A DNA stretch of 35,244 nt from contig JAQWJV010000006.1 in NCBI GenBank assembly GCA_029248185.1, positions 1 to 35,244 of the forward strand, in the 5' to 3' direction. Every line of letters begins with the position of its first letter. Position 1 is the stretch's first letter. The notes beneath the pieces were generated by a model. The model worked only from the letters and a program-made list of their open reading frames with translations. It was not told the origin of the DNA and searched no databases. The translations under genes were made by a program, and so were the position numbers. This document shows, piece after piece, positions 18,715 to 26,472 of the stretch. The DNA comes from Flavobacteriaceae bacterium. GTDB taxonomy: Bacteria; Bacteroidota; Bacteroidia; Flavobacteriales; Flavobacteriaceae.

Positions 18715-19764
18715 CTATAATATTTTTTTCAAAAGTTCAATATAAAAGGCAATACCTTCTTCAATTTCTTTAACATAAATATACTCATCTGCCGAATGCG
18801 ATCGGGTAGAATCTCCAGGACCTAATTTTAAAGAAGGACAATCCAAAGCCGCCTGATCGGAAAGAGTAGGAGAACCGTAGGTTTTTTTACCTAAGGCAAT
18901 TCCCGCTTTGACCAATGGATGATTTGCATCAATCGACGAGCTTTTTAAGCGTAAGGAACGTGCATGTACTTCACAGGGAAGAGCGTTTTTTAGATGTTGT
19001 TCAATTTCATTATTGGTATAACATTCATTAACACGAACATCAATAACAAGCTTCACCTCAGATGGAACCACATTGTGCTGACTACCTGCTTCAATTTGAG
19101 TGAGTGTTACTTTTACAGGACCCAAAACAGGAGAGACCTTGTCAAACGCAATGGATTCAAGGGCTTGAATTACTGCTGGAATCTTCATTAAGGGATTGTC
19201 CGCATTGGGATGTGCCGCATGACTTGGAGTCCCTTTGATAATGGCTTCAAATACAACTAAGCCTTTTTCTGCGATGGCTAAATCCATTAATGTGGGCTCG
19301 CCCACAATGGCAAAATCAATTTTGGGAAGTTCTTTTAACAATCCACGTAAGCTCTTTTTTCCAGCAATTTCCTCTTCTGCCGTTGCTGCCATTAGGAGAT
19401 TATACTTTGGATTGGGGTGAGCGTAATAATGGGTAAAAAGCGCGATGAGAGAAACCAAGGCACCCCCCGCATCATTACTTCCTAAACCGTATAGTTTTCC
19501 ATCAACGATATCTGGTGAAAAAGGGTCACGAGTATAGGCTTGATTGGGCTTGACTGTATCGTGATGAGAATTGAGTAAAAGGGTAGGCAATTCGGGATTA
19601 AACTGTTGGTTGGTAGCCCAAACATTGTTGTCTTGTCGTTGAAACGGAATATTGTTTTCACGAAACCAAGCTTCAATTCGATATGCAGTTTTATGCTCCT
19701 TTTCTGAAAAGGATTCAATTTGAATTAAATCTTTTAATAGTTGTATGGCTTGTTGTGTTATCAT
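18715..19764 (-). CDS. argE: M20 deacylase, acetylornithine/N-acylcitrulline deacetylase type
   Basis: A 349-residue M20 metallopeptidase-family amidohydrolase. Zinc ligand motifs are NSHHDTV near 66, GLGSNDAGGALVSL near 94 and AATAEEEIAGKKSL with the catalytic Glu near 126; a bacterial exopeptidase dimerisation domain lies between about 165 and 270. In organisms using ArgF', the acyl group is removed at the citrulline stage, so the expected substrate is N-acetyl- (or N-succinyl-) citrulline instead of acetylornithine. That is inference from the neighbouring argF' gene. It overlaps argB by 4 bases. Confidence 0.9.
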   Translation of the reverse strand: MITQQAIQLLKDLIQIESFSEKEHKTAYRIEAWFRENNIPFQRQDNNVWATNQQFNPELPTLLLNSHHDTVKPNQAYTRDPFSPDIVDGKLYGLGSNDAGGALVSLIALFTHYYAHPNPKYNLLMAATAEEEIAGKKSLRGLLKELPKIDFAIVGEPTLMDLAIAEKGLVVFEAIIKGTPSHAAHPNADNPLMKIPAVIQALESIAFDKVSPVLGPVKVTLTQIEAGSQHNVVPSEVKLVIDVRVNECYTNNEIEQHLKNALPCEVHARSLRLKSSSIDANHPLVKAGIALGKKTYGSPTLSDQAALDCPSLKLGPGDSTRSHSADEYIYVKEIEEGIAFYIELLKKIL

Positions 19765-20537
19765 TTCAACTCTAATTGGGTGTGTTTTACTTTTTCAGTG
19801 ATCATTTTTGGATTTCCTATACGCACTTGAGCAACTCCTTTTTTAAGGGCTTCAAAGCAATTGTGAATTTTAGGAAGCATCCCCGAATGGATTGTGTTTT
19901 CTCTCTTAAGGGTTTCATATAGCGAAGTATTGATTATGGGAATTACCGAATCTTCGTCTTCCACCTGCTGCAAAACACCTTTCTTTTCAAAGCAATAACT
20001 TAAGGTCACATCAAAGTGTGTAGACATTGCAATTGCAATTTCAGAAGCAATGGTATCTGCATTGGTATTGAGAAGTTGTCCCTTATTGTCATGTGTAATT
20101 GCACAACAAACTGGAGTTATATTTTGTGTAAGTAGTGTTTTGAATAAAGCATCATTAACCTGGGTTACATCCCCCACAAAGCCAAAATCTATGGGCTCTG
20201 GAGCGCGCTTTTGTGCGCTAATACTGTTCCCATCCGTACCGCTTAGTCCGAGGGCGTTACAGCCAAACGCTTGCAACTGGGCCACAATGGTTTTGTTTAA
20301 CTTACCTGCATAAAGCATACTGATGATCTCTAAATTTGCGCTATCCGTGATACGTCTTCCCTCAATGAGTTGCACGGGTATCCCTAATTTTTCGGCCATT
20401 TGTGTAGCTTCTTTTCCGCCTCCGTGTACTAAAATTTTCGCTTCTTTTATTTTAGTGAAATCAGTTAAAAAATCCTTGAGCGCCTCTCGATTCTCAATGA
20501 CATTCCCTCCAATTTTGACAATCTGTAGCTTATCCAT
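19761..20537 (-). CDS. argB: Acetylglutamate kinase
   Basis: Phosphorylates the gamma-carboxylate of N-acylglutamate with ATP, the second step of arginine synthesis. The 258-residue amino-acid-kinase fold has KIGGNVI at 7-13, VHGGGKEATQMAEKLGI near 38-54 with the conserved GGG, GLSGTDGNSISAQKR near 98, and LNTNADTIASEIA near 155. The 258-residue length lacks the N-terminal extension found in arginine-inhibited hexameric enzymes, so feedback inhibition at this step is less likely, which would put more weight on transcriptional control. It overlaps argF' by 8 bases and argE by 4. Confidence 0.94.
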   Translation of the reverse strand: MDKLQIVKIGGNVIENREALKDFLTDFTKIKEAKILVHGGGKEATQMAEKLGIPVQLIEGRRITDSANLEIISMLYAGKLNKTIVAQLQAFGCNALGLSGTDGNSISAQKRAPEPIDFGFVGDVTQVNDALFKTLLTQNITPVCCAITHDNKGQLLNTNADTIASEIAIAMSTHFDVTLSYCFEKKGVLQQVEDEDSVIPIINTSLYETLKRENTIHSGMLPKIHNCFEALKKGVAQVRIGNPKMITEKVKHTQLELK

Positions 20538-21477
20538 TTTCTAAAATTTTCTTCAAAACGACTTGAGCTGAAAAGGTTCTGTTATTTGCTTGTTCAATGA
20601 CGAGTGAATGGGCATTGTCCAATACATCATCAGCAACAACTATATTTCTTCTAACAGGTAAACAATGCATGAATTTGGCATGATTGGTTTTTTTTAACTT
20701 TTCTGCAGTAAGCATCCAAGAATCATCGGTACGTAAAATTTTCCCATAGTCTGAATAGGAACACCAGTTTTTTGCATAGACAAAATCGGCTCCTTCTAGG
20801 GCTTCTTCTTGATTGTGTATCAGAGGTGTGTTTTTCGTAATTTCTGGATTCAATTCATAGCCTTGGGGTTGAGCGATGACAAAATCAGCATCTAATTGTT
20901 GTACCATGCGCGTAAACGAGTTGGCTACCGCATGAGGTAGCGCCTTGGGGTGTGGAGCCCACGTTAAAACAATTTTAGGTCGATTTTTTGTGGCATGTTC
21001 TTTAAGTGTAATGGCATCAGCTAGGGCTTGTAAAGGATGCGCCGTGGCACTTTCCATATTCACCACAGGAATACTCGCATATTTTGCAAAATTATTCATG
21101 ACCTTTTCTGATTCATCACTTTCTTTATCTGTAAGGGATGCAAAAGCTCGAATGGCAACGATATCGCAGTATTGTGAAACTACAGCTGCTGCTTCTCTAA
21201 TGTGTTCTGAACGTAAACCACTCATTTGTGTTCCGTCTTCAAATTCTAATGCCCAAGCTTCGTTAGAAAAATTCATGATCATAGTATGAATTCCTAATTG
21301 TTGTGCTGCTTTTTGCGTACTTAAACGGGTACGTAAACTAGGGTTGAAAAACAACATACCTAAGGTTTTGTTTCTCCCAATCGTTTCAAATTGAAAAGGA
21401 TCTTTTTTTAAAGCAATGGTCTCTGTAACTACTGTGTCTAAATTGGGAAGATCGTTTAAAGTGAGGTAGTGTTTCAT
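20530..21477 (-). CDS. argF: N-acylornithine carbamoyltransferase (ArgF' / AOTCase-SOTCase type)
   Basis: Carbamoylates the acylated ornithine to N-acylcitrulline, the variant route known from Xanthomonas (N-acetyl) and Bacteroides (N-succinyl). The 315-residue chain has the carbamoyl-phosphate loop FFNPSLRTR (43-51), RAFASLTDKESDESEKVM, and the hallmark NMESATAHPLQALAD, WAPHPKALPHAVANS and HCLPVRRN. These resemble the Bacteroides succinylornithine enzyme more than ordinary ornithine carbamoyltransferase. The residue that separates the two substrates (Glu92 in the acetyl enzyme, Pro90 in the succinyl enzyme) is Ser90 here, in GLRSEHI. The acyl group is therefore open. It sits 10 bases after argD. 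Confidence 0.9.
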   Translation of the reverse strand: MKHYLTLNDLPNLDTVVTETIALKKDPFQFETIGRNKTLGMLFFNPSLRTRLSTQKAAQQLGIHTMIMNFSNEAWALEFEDGTQMSGLRSEHIREAAAVVSQYCDIVAIRAFASLTDKESDESEKVMNNFAKYASIPVVNMESATAHPLQALADAITLKEHATKNRPKIVLTWAPHPKALPHAVANSFTRMVQQLDADFVIAQPQGYELNPEITKNTPLIHNQEEALEGADFVYAKNWCSYSDYGKILRTDDSWMLTAEKLKKTNHAKFMHCLPVRRNIVVADDVLDNAHSLVIEQANNRTFSAQVVLKKILENG

Positions 21478-21487
21478 TTAACTAGGC

Positions 21488-22630
21488 TTAGTATTCTTTT
21501 ATTTTTTTTAATGCAAGTTGAAGTGCATCAAAAAAGAGGTTAAAATGTTTTTCTTGTACCGTTAATGGAGGTAAAATACGAATAAGGTTTTTGTTGCTAC
21601 TTCCACCTGTAAAAATATGGTGTGTATAAATCAACTCTTTTCTTAGAGTAGCTACTTCAAAATCAAATTCCAAACCGAGCATCAGTCCTTTTCCTTTGAT
21701 GTTTTTTAATCCTTGTATTCCTTGGGCTTTTTCTCTAAAAAAGTATTCTAATGCAATAGTTCTCTCTTGTAATTTATCTTTTTTAAGGATATCTAAAACA
21801 GCTAAAGAAGCACTACAGGCAAGATGGTTTCCACCAAATGTAGTTCCTAGCATCCCGTATTTGGCTTTTATATCGGGATGTACTAAAATCCCACCTATAG
21901 GAAAACCATTTCCCATACCTTTCGCCATGGTAATAATGTGGGGATTGATTTTATGATGCTGATAGGCAAAAAACGTCCCCGAACGACCAAATCCAGATTG
22001 TACTTCATCAGCAATCAAACAACTGCCGTATTGATTACAAAGGGATTCCATTGCAAAAATGAATTCTTCTGAGGGTTGATCTAGCCCTCCTACACCCTGA
22101 ATGGCTTCAAAAATTACCGCACAATAATCTTCCGTTTTCAAGGCTTTTGTAAGCGCTTCAATATCATTGAGGGGTAAAAAAGCAACTTCTTGCTGTTGAT
22201 TTAAAGGGGCATTAATGGACGGATTGTCAGTCACGGCAACCGCAGCTGATGTCCTTCCGTGGAACGAGTTGTGAAAGGCAATTACCTTTTTACGTTGGGT
22301 GTGAAATGACGCTAGTTTTAATGCATTTTCAATCGCTTCGGCTCCTGTACTACACAAAAATAACTCATACGAATGAAGGCAGGATTGTTCTCCAATGGCA
22401 TCTGCTAATTGCTGTTGTAAAGGGTTTTGAATGGCGTTAGAATAAAATCCAAGCTGCTCTAGTTGGTTTGTTATTTTTTGGACATAATGGGGATGTGAAT
22501 GACCTATGGAAATTACGGCATGACCGCCGTAGAGATCAAGGAATTCTGTTCCATTTTCATCATAAACATAAACGTCTTGCGCCCGAACTGGAGTAACGTC
22601 ATATAAAGGATAAACATCAAATAGTTTCAT
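21488..22630 (-). CDS. argD: Acetylornithine aminotransferase
   Basis: PLP-dependent class III aminotransferase that makes N-acylornithine from N-acylglutamate semialdehyde and glutamate. It has 380 residues when started at ATG 22630 (MKLFDVYPLYDVTPV); an in-frame upstream ATG at 22678 would overlap proC by 41 bases and adds an atypical tail. It has AHSFHGRT-like HNSFHGRTSAAVAVT, FEAIQGVGGLDQPS, LIADEVQSGFGRSGTFFA, and the PLP lysine K237 in ITMAKGMGNGFPIGG. It follows proC after 7 bases. It could also serve the succinylated pathway. Confidence 0.94.
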   Translation of the reverse strand: MKLFDVYPLYDVTPVRAQDVYVYDENGTEFLDLYGGHAVISIGHSHPHYVQKITNQLEQLGFYSNAIQNPLQQQLADAIGEQSCLHSYELFLCSTGAEAIENALKLASFHTQRKKVIAFHNSFHGRTSAAVAVTDNPSINAPLNQQQEVAFLPLNDIEALTKALKTEDYCAVIFEAIQGVGGLDQPSEEFIFAMESLCNQYGSCLIADEVQSGFGRSGTFFAYQHHKINPHIITMAKGMGNGFPIGGILVHPDIKAKYGMLGTTFGGNHLACSASLAVLDILKKDKLQERTIALEYFFREKAQGIQGLKNIKGKGLMLGLEFDFEVATLRKELIYTHHIFTGGSSNKNLIRILPPLTVQEKHFNLFFDALQLALKKIKEY

Positions 22631-22637
22631 CGATTTT

Positions 22638-23432
22638 TTATTGTTTTGCGATATCGTTAATCTTATTAAAGGAAGCATTCAAACCTTTGATCAGGGAAGA
22701 ACTTAATCCTTGATGCTCCATTTCATTTAATCCAGTAATGGTACACCCTCTTGGGGTCGTTACTCGATCAATCTCTTCTTCGGGATGACTGCCTGTTTCG
22801 ATAAGCAAGCTTGCTGCTCCCATGGCTGTTTGCATGGACATTTTTAAGGCTATGTCAGCATCAAACCCCAATTGTACTCCTCCTTGGGTGGTCGCACGAA
22901 TCAAACGCATCCAAAAAGCAATTCCACTGGCGCACAGCACGGTAGAGGCTTGCATCAGTTTTTCTTCGATAGTGAGCGTCGTTCCCAAGCCATTGTAGAT
23001 GGCCTCAGCAATAGGAAGACTCTTTTTACCTACTGCATTACTGCATAAACAAGTCATTGATTTACCTACTGAGATCGCTGTATTGGGCATCGATCGAATA
23101 ACAGGATACTCCGATCCAATTTGAGATTCCATTCGCTCAATAGCGTACCCTGTGATTGTAGAAATAATGACGTGTTTGTCCGTTAAAATAGGTTTGATTT
23201 CTTCTAAAATCGAATCAAACTGATTGGGCTGCACGGCAAAGATCAGGACGTCAGAGTGGGTAACCGCCTCCTTGTTGTCTTGGGTAAGAAATACATTTTT
23301 GTATTCTTTCCAACTGGAAAGGGAGTCTAGATTTCTTTTAGTCAGGTAAAGGGTAGTATAGGTATTGTTGATTACCAATCCTTTGGCAATGCTTAATCCT
23401 AAATTTCCAGTTCCAATGATGGCTATTTTCAT
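22638..23432 (-). CDS. proC: Pyrroline-5-carboxylate reductase
   Basis: Makes proline by NAD(P)H reduction of 1-pyrroline-5-carboxylate. The 264-residue protein has the Rossmann motif IGTGNLGLSIAKGL at 5-18, IRSMPNTAISVGKSMTCLC near 112, and the ProC C-terminal signature in two parts: HPEEEIDRVTTPRGCTITGL, then EMEHQGLSSSLIKGL. The usual GG of the TPGGCT signature is RG here. A proline gene inside the arg operon is unusual by enterobacterial standards and suggests shared control of two glutamate-derived amino acids. It lies between argC (11-base gap) and argD (7-base gap). Confidence 0.92.
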   Translation of the reverse strand: MKIAIIGTGNLGLSIAKGLVINNTYTTLYLTKRNLDSLSSWKEYKNVFLTQDNKEAVTHSDVLIFAVQPNQFDSILEEIKPILTDKHVIISTITGYAIERMESQIGSEYPVIRSMPNTAISVGKSMTCLCSNAVGKKSLPIAEAIYNGLGTTLTIEEKLMQASTVLCASGIAFWMRLIRATTQGGVQLGFDADIALKMSMQTAMGAASLLIETGSHPEEEIDRVTTPRGCTITGLNEMEHQGLSSSLIKGLNASFNKINDIAKQ

Positions 23433-23443
23433 ATCAATTTATT

Positions 23444-24415
23444 TTAAAAAATGGTGGCTTTTAGCTGAATACCGAGGTTTTCTTCCCAGCCCATGAGTAT
23501 GTTGGTGTTTTGTATGGCTTGTCCTGAAGCTCCTTTTACAAGGTTATCAATGACACTTGTGATGAGTAATGTATTTTCGTATTTGTGTAAGTGAAGAAAG
23601 CAAAAGTTGGTATTTACAACCGATTTCAAACTGATTTCTTCATCAGAAATTTGAGTAAAAGGATGGGAAGCATAGTACTTTTGATACAGTGCCTTAGCTT
23701 GTTCCAACGAACCTTCAAACGGGGTGTAGGCAGTTGCAAAAATTCCGCGTGTAAAGTCTCCTCTTTGAGGCATAAAAAATAACTTACTGGGTGCTTTTAG
23801 TTGCTGTAAACTTTGATGAATTTCTCCTAAATGTTGATGAGTGAAGGGTTTATACCAAGAAAGGTTGTTGTTTCTCCAGCTAAAATGACTGGTAGCACTC
23901 AGTCCAACGCCTGCCCCTGTACTTCCTGTTGTTGCATTGACATGGACGGCGTCTTTGATTAGATTGTTCTTGGCCAAAGGGAGCAATGCCAACTGTATTG
24001 CAGTAGCAAAACAGCCTGGATTGGCAATGGCTGTTGCTTTTTCAATCTCTTCTCTTTGCAACTCAGGCAATCCGTATACGAATTGCTTTCCTCCAAATTC
24101 GCGATCCTTATGAAGTCTAAAGTCATTTCCCAGATCGATAATGATTGTTTTTTCTGAAAAAGAATAGTTTTCCAAAAACGCACGAGAATTTCCATGACCT
24201 AAACATAAGTAAAGCAGATCAATTTCTGGATTTACGGTATCAGTAAAGTTTAAGTTTAAACTTCCAAGTAGATCAGGATGGGCGGTTGTTACGGCTTTTC
24301 CGGCTCGGGTAGTGCTGTAAACAAAGTCAAGTTTAAGGGCAGGATGATGTATTACCAACCGGATGAGTTCCCCTCCGGTATATCCTGATCCTCCAATAAT
24401 TCCGACGCTTTTCAT
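23444..24415 (-). CDS. argC: N-acetyl-gamma-glutamyl-phosphate reductase
   Basis: Reduces N-acylglutamyl phosphate to the semialdehyde with NADPH. 323 residues, with nucleotide-binding GGSGYTGGELIRLV at 8-21, the catalytic Cys135 in ANPGCFATAI, GSTGAGVGLSATSHFSWRNN near 164, and HLGEIHQSL near 200. This is the shorter argC type. It overlaps the argG stop by 4 bases, and proC follows after 11 bases. Confidence 0.94.
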   Translation of the reverse strand: MKSVGIIGGSGYTGGELIRLVIHHPALKLDFVYSTTRAGKAVTTAHPDLLGSLNLNFTDTVNPEIDLLYLCLGHGNSRAFLENYSFSEKTIIIDLGNDFRLHKDREFGGKQFVYGLPELQREEIEKATAIANPGCFATAIQLALLPLAKNNLIKDAVHVNATTGSTGAGVGLSATSHFSWRNNNLSWYKPFTHQHLGEIHQSLQQLKAPSKLFFMPQRGDFTRGIFATAYTPFEGSLEQAKALYQKYYASHPFTQISDEEISLKSVVNTNFCFLHLHKYENTLLITSVIDNLVKGASGQAIQNTNILMGWEENLGIQLKATIF

Positions 24416-25602
24416 TTTTCTTGGTTTAGGTGTTGGTAAATTTTTGTTGCATTGGCGGTTAATTTAATAAAGCCCTTAGCTTCTTCAGCTGTCCATCCTT
24501 TGTTCATTTCTCCATAACTTCCAAATTCAGCTTGCATGAGATCGTTTGGAGATTGGATTCCCAGAAGTTCAAATCGGTAAGGATGTAGTTTGATAAATAC
24601 AGTTCCCGTGACTTGTTTTTGGCTACTTTCCATAAAAGCTTCCATGTCTCGCATCACAGGATCAAGGTAATGTCCTTCATGCAATTGCATTCCATAGAAA
24701 TTTGCCAATTGTTCTTTTTGAAATTGTTGCCATTTACTTAGAGTATGCTTTTCTAAAAGATGGTGTGCTTTAATAATTAGCGTGGGTGCAGCCGCTTCAA
24801 AACCGACACGACCTTTAATTCCAATGATGGTATCTCCCACATGAATATCACGTCCAATAGCGTATTGTTTTGCTCGTTCTTGTAGGTTTTGAATTAATGC
24901 TACGGGCGACCCTGTTTCGCCATTTACTTCAGTTAATTCTCCATGGGTAAATTTTAAGGAAACGGTTTCTTCTTTTTCTTTTTTTAAGGGACTAGGGTAT
25001 GCAGAATCAGGGAGGGGCAAATCAGAGGTTAAGGTTTCTGACCCTCCAACGCTCGTTCCCCACAAGCCTTGATTAATGGAATATTTAGCTTTTTCCCATG
25101 GCACATCAATTCCTTGTGTTTTTAAATATTCAATTTCATCTTCTCTTGAAAGCTGATTATCTCTGATTAAAGTGATGATTTTGATTTCTGGTGCCATAAC
25201 CTGAAAGATCATGTCAAACCGCACTTGATCATTTCCTGCTCCCGTGCTACCATGAGCTATATAGGTTGCGCCAATGGCTTTTGCATAAGTCACAATTTCT
25301 ACGGCTTGAATGATGCGTTCTGCACTTACGGAAAGCGGATAGGTATTGTTTCGCAGCACATTGCCGTAAATGAGATATTTTACAATCTTGTCGTAAAAGG
25401 GATCTAAAGCATCTATGTTTTTGTACAGATGAGCTCCCATTTGGTATGCTTTCTTTTCAATATCTTGAATTTCTATTTTGGAAAATCCACCGGTATTGAT
25501 ACTCACGGCATGAACCTCATAGCCTTCTTTAGATAGTTTTCTAAGAGAATACGAAGTGTCTAATCCTCCGCTGTAAGCCAAAACTAATTTGGAGTCCTTC
25601 AT
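24412..25602 (-). CDS. argG: Argininosuccinate synthase
   Basis: Joins citrulline and aspartate using ATP, the penultimate step of arginine synthesis. It has 396 residues. The N-type ATP pyrophosphatase loop is AYSGGLDTSYSLRKL (9-23), followed by YIAHGSTGAGNDQVRFD near 115 and KYSINQGLWGTSVGGSE near 174. The C-terminal region (TGTVFIKLHPYRFELLGIQS and others) forms the synthetase oligomerisation part. It is second in the operon, overlapping the GNAT gene and argC by 4 bases each, which signals translational coupling. Confidence 0.95.
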   Translation of the reverse strand: MKDSKLVLAYSGGLDTSYSLRKLSKEGYEVHAVSINTGGFSKIEIQDIEKKAYQMGAHLYKNIDALDPFYDKIVKYLIYGNVLRNNTYPLSVSAERIIQAVEIVTYAKAIGATYIAHGSTGAGNDQVRFDMIFQVMAPEIKIITLIRDNQLSREDEIEYLKTQGIDVPWEKAKYSINQGLWGTSVGGSETLTSDLPLPDSAYPSPLKKEKEETVSLKFTHGELTEVNGETGSPVALIQNLQERAKQYAIGRDIHVGDTIIGIKGRVGFEAAAPTLIIKAHHLLEKHTLSKWQQFQKEQLANFYGMQLHEGHYLDPVMRDMEAFMESSQKQVTGTVFIKLHPYRFELLGIQSPNDLMQAEFGSYGEMNKGWTAEEAKGFIKLTANATKIYQHLNQEK

Positions 25603-26210
25603 GATTTATTCTTTTTTAATAATAGGGTTTCTTTAATTTGTTTTAAACGACGGGATACCTTTTCGTTAAAAGGTTTGGATGTTGATTTTTTATTTGGATC
25701 ATATAACATTCCTGTGCAAAGACACATTTGGCGTTCGGTACGGGTAAGCACATCGTAATTCTTACACGTTTGACATCCTCTCCAGAATTCAGGATCATCG
25801 GTAAGTTCAGAAAAATGGACGGGTTTGTACCCCAATTCATAATTGATTTTCATTACGGGCATTCCTGTAGTAATTCCAAAGACTTTTGCTTCGGGGTATT
25901 TTTTCAAGGAAAGTTCGAAAACTTCTTTCTTAATTTTTTTTGCAAGTCCTTTTCCTCTGTGGTCAGGGGCTACAATAAGTCCAGAATGAGCAACATATTT
26001 TCCATGCCCCCAAATTTCGATATAACAAAACCCAACAAATTGGTCGTTGTCTATTGCAATTACGGCATTGCCGTTTTCAATTTTGCCTGCTATGTACTCA
26101 GGGGTTCTTCGGGCAATTCCAGTGCCTCTATTTTTGGCTGATTCATCAATACATTGACTGATGTTTTTAGCATATATAATATGTTCCGCTTTGGCGCGTA
26201 AAATTTTCAT
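25599..26210 (-). CDS. GNAT acetyltransferase with cysteine-rich tail, candidate acylglutamate synthase
   Basis: 203 residues. Residues 1-135 are a GNAT fold; the acetyl-CoA pyrophosphate loop is VAPDHRGKGLA (80-90), preceded by strand AHSGLIV, and GYKPVHF closes the fold. Residues 140-170 carry four cysteines in C146-x2-C149 and C163-x-C165 spacing (GCQTCKNY...MCLCTGMLYD), which could bind a metal or form disulfides. The tail is basic. It is the first gene of the arg operon and overlaps argG by 4 bases. No argA or argJ is present, so acylation of glutamate is the missing step. That role is inference from context. Other GNAT substrates, or a regulatory role, remain possible. Confidence 0.78.
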   Translation of the reverse strand: MKILRAKAEHIIYAKNISQCIDESAKNRGTGIARRTPEYIAGKIENGNAVIAIDNDQFVGFCYIEIWGHGKYVAHSGLIVAPDHRGKGLAKKIKKEVFELSLKKYPEAKVFGITTGMPVMKINYELGYKPVHFSELTDDPEFWRGCQTCKNYDVLTRTERQMCLCTGMLYDPNKKSTSKPFNEKVSRRLKQIKETLLLKKNKS

Positions 26211-26281
26211 GATTGAAAGGTAATAAGAGAAAAAATAGTTTGTTCGAGAAGGGAGAAGGGCACACCGTACTCCATAAATAA

Positions 26282-26365
26282 TTACACCCCTACGGGGCGA
26301 CGAGGAAAACTGCGCAACGGAAGAACAGTCGCGTGGATTAAATGTATTTTCTCAGTTTTGAACAT
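26282..26365 (-). CDS. Candidate arginine leader peptide (27 aa)
   Basis: A small ORF from ATG 26363-26365 to TAA 26282-26284, 71 bases ahead of the operon's first gene. It begins MFKTEKIHLIHATV and ends LRSFPRRPVGV. Three of its last ten residues are Arg (R18, R22, R23), encoded CGC and CGT CGC. The codons right after R23 (CCC GTA GGG G) form the CCCC-GTA-GGGG hairpin. A stretch GC-rich compared with its AT-rich surroundings coincides with the ORF's second half. This is the layout of a translation-sensing attenuator: ribosomes stalled at Arg codons would change folding of the leader. I see no classical terminator hairpin directly before the T6 run at 26230-26235, so the exact mechanism is open. 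Confidence 0.55.
   Translation of the reverse strand: MFKTEKIHLIHATVLPLRSFPRRPVGV
26285..26298 (-). promoter_or_regulatory. Hairpin at the end of the arg leader ORF
   Basis: CCCC-GTA-GGGG on the minus strand, a 4-bp all-GC stem with a 3-base loop in an otherwise AT-rich region. An outer pairing GCGAC / GTCGC also exists around 26297-26332. Either could be part of an attenuator that responds to ribosome position. Confidence 0.35.
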
Positions 26366-26372
26366 AACACTG

Positions 26373-26403
26373 CAAAAATGGGGTATTTTTTTAACACAGC
26401 AAA
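26373..26403 (-). promoter_or_regulatory. Candidate promoter of the arg leader and operon
   Basis: On the minus strand TTTG (26400-26403), 19 bases, then CATTTTTG (26373-26380), one mismatch from TAnnTTTG. The predicted transcription start falls at or next to the leader-peptide ATG at 26365, so the mRNA may be almost leaderless. Confidence 0.4.
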
Positions 26404-26472
26404 AAAATATTCTAAAAAAGCGCATTTTTTATAAATGTATTCAATTGATATACTAATGTTTACCTTTGTCAT

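Noticed and set aside
22631-22678. Longer argD start at 22678
   Set aside because: It would overlap proC by 41 bases and adds an N-terminus unlike the family; ATG 22630 fits better.
26252-26273. GGAG...CTCC stem in the arg leader considered as the attenuator terminator
   Set aside because: The stem has mismatches and the T6 run lies about 16 bases beyond it, so it does not meet the form of an intrinsic terminator.
26285-26340. GC-rich island ahead of the arg operon considered as an rRNA fragment or known riboswitch
   Set aside because: It matches no rRNA or riboswitch core I recognise, and the leader-ORF reading explains the base composition better.
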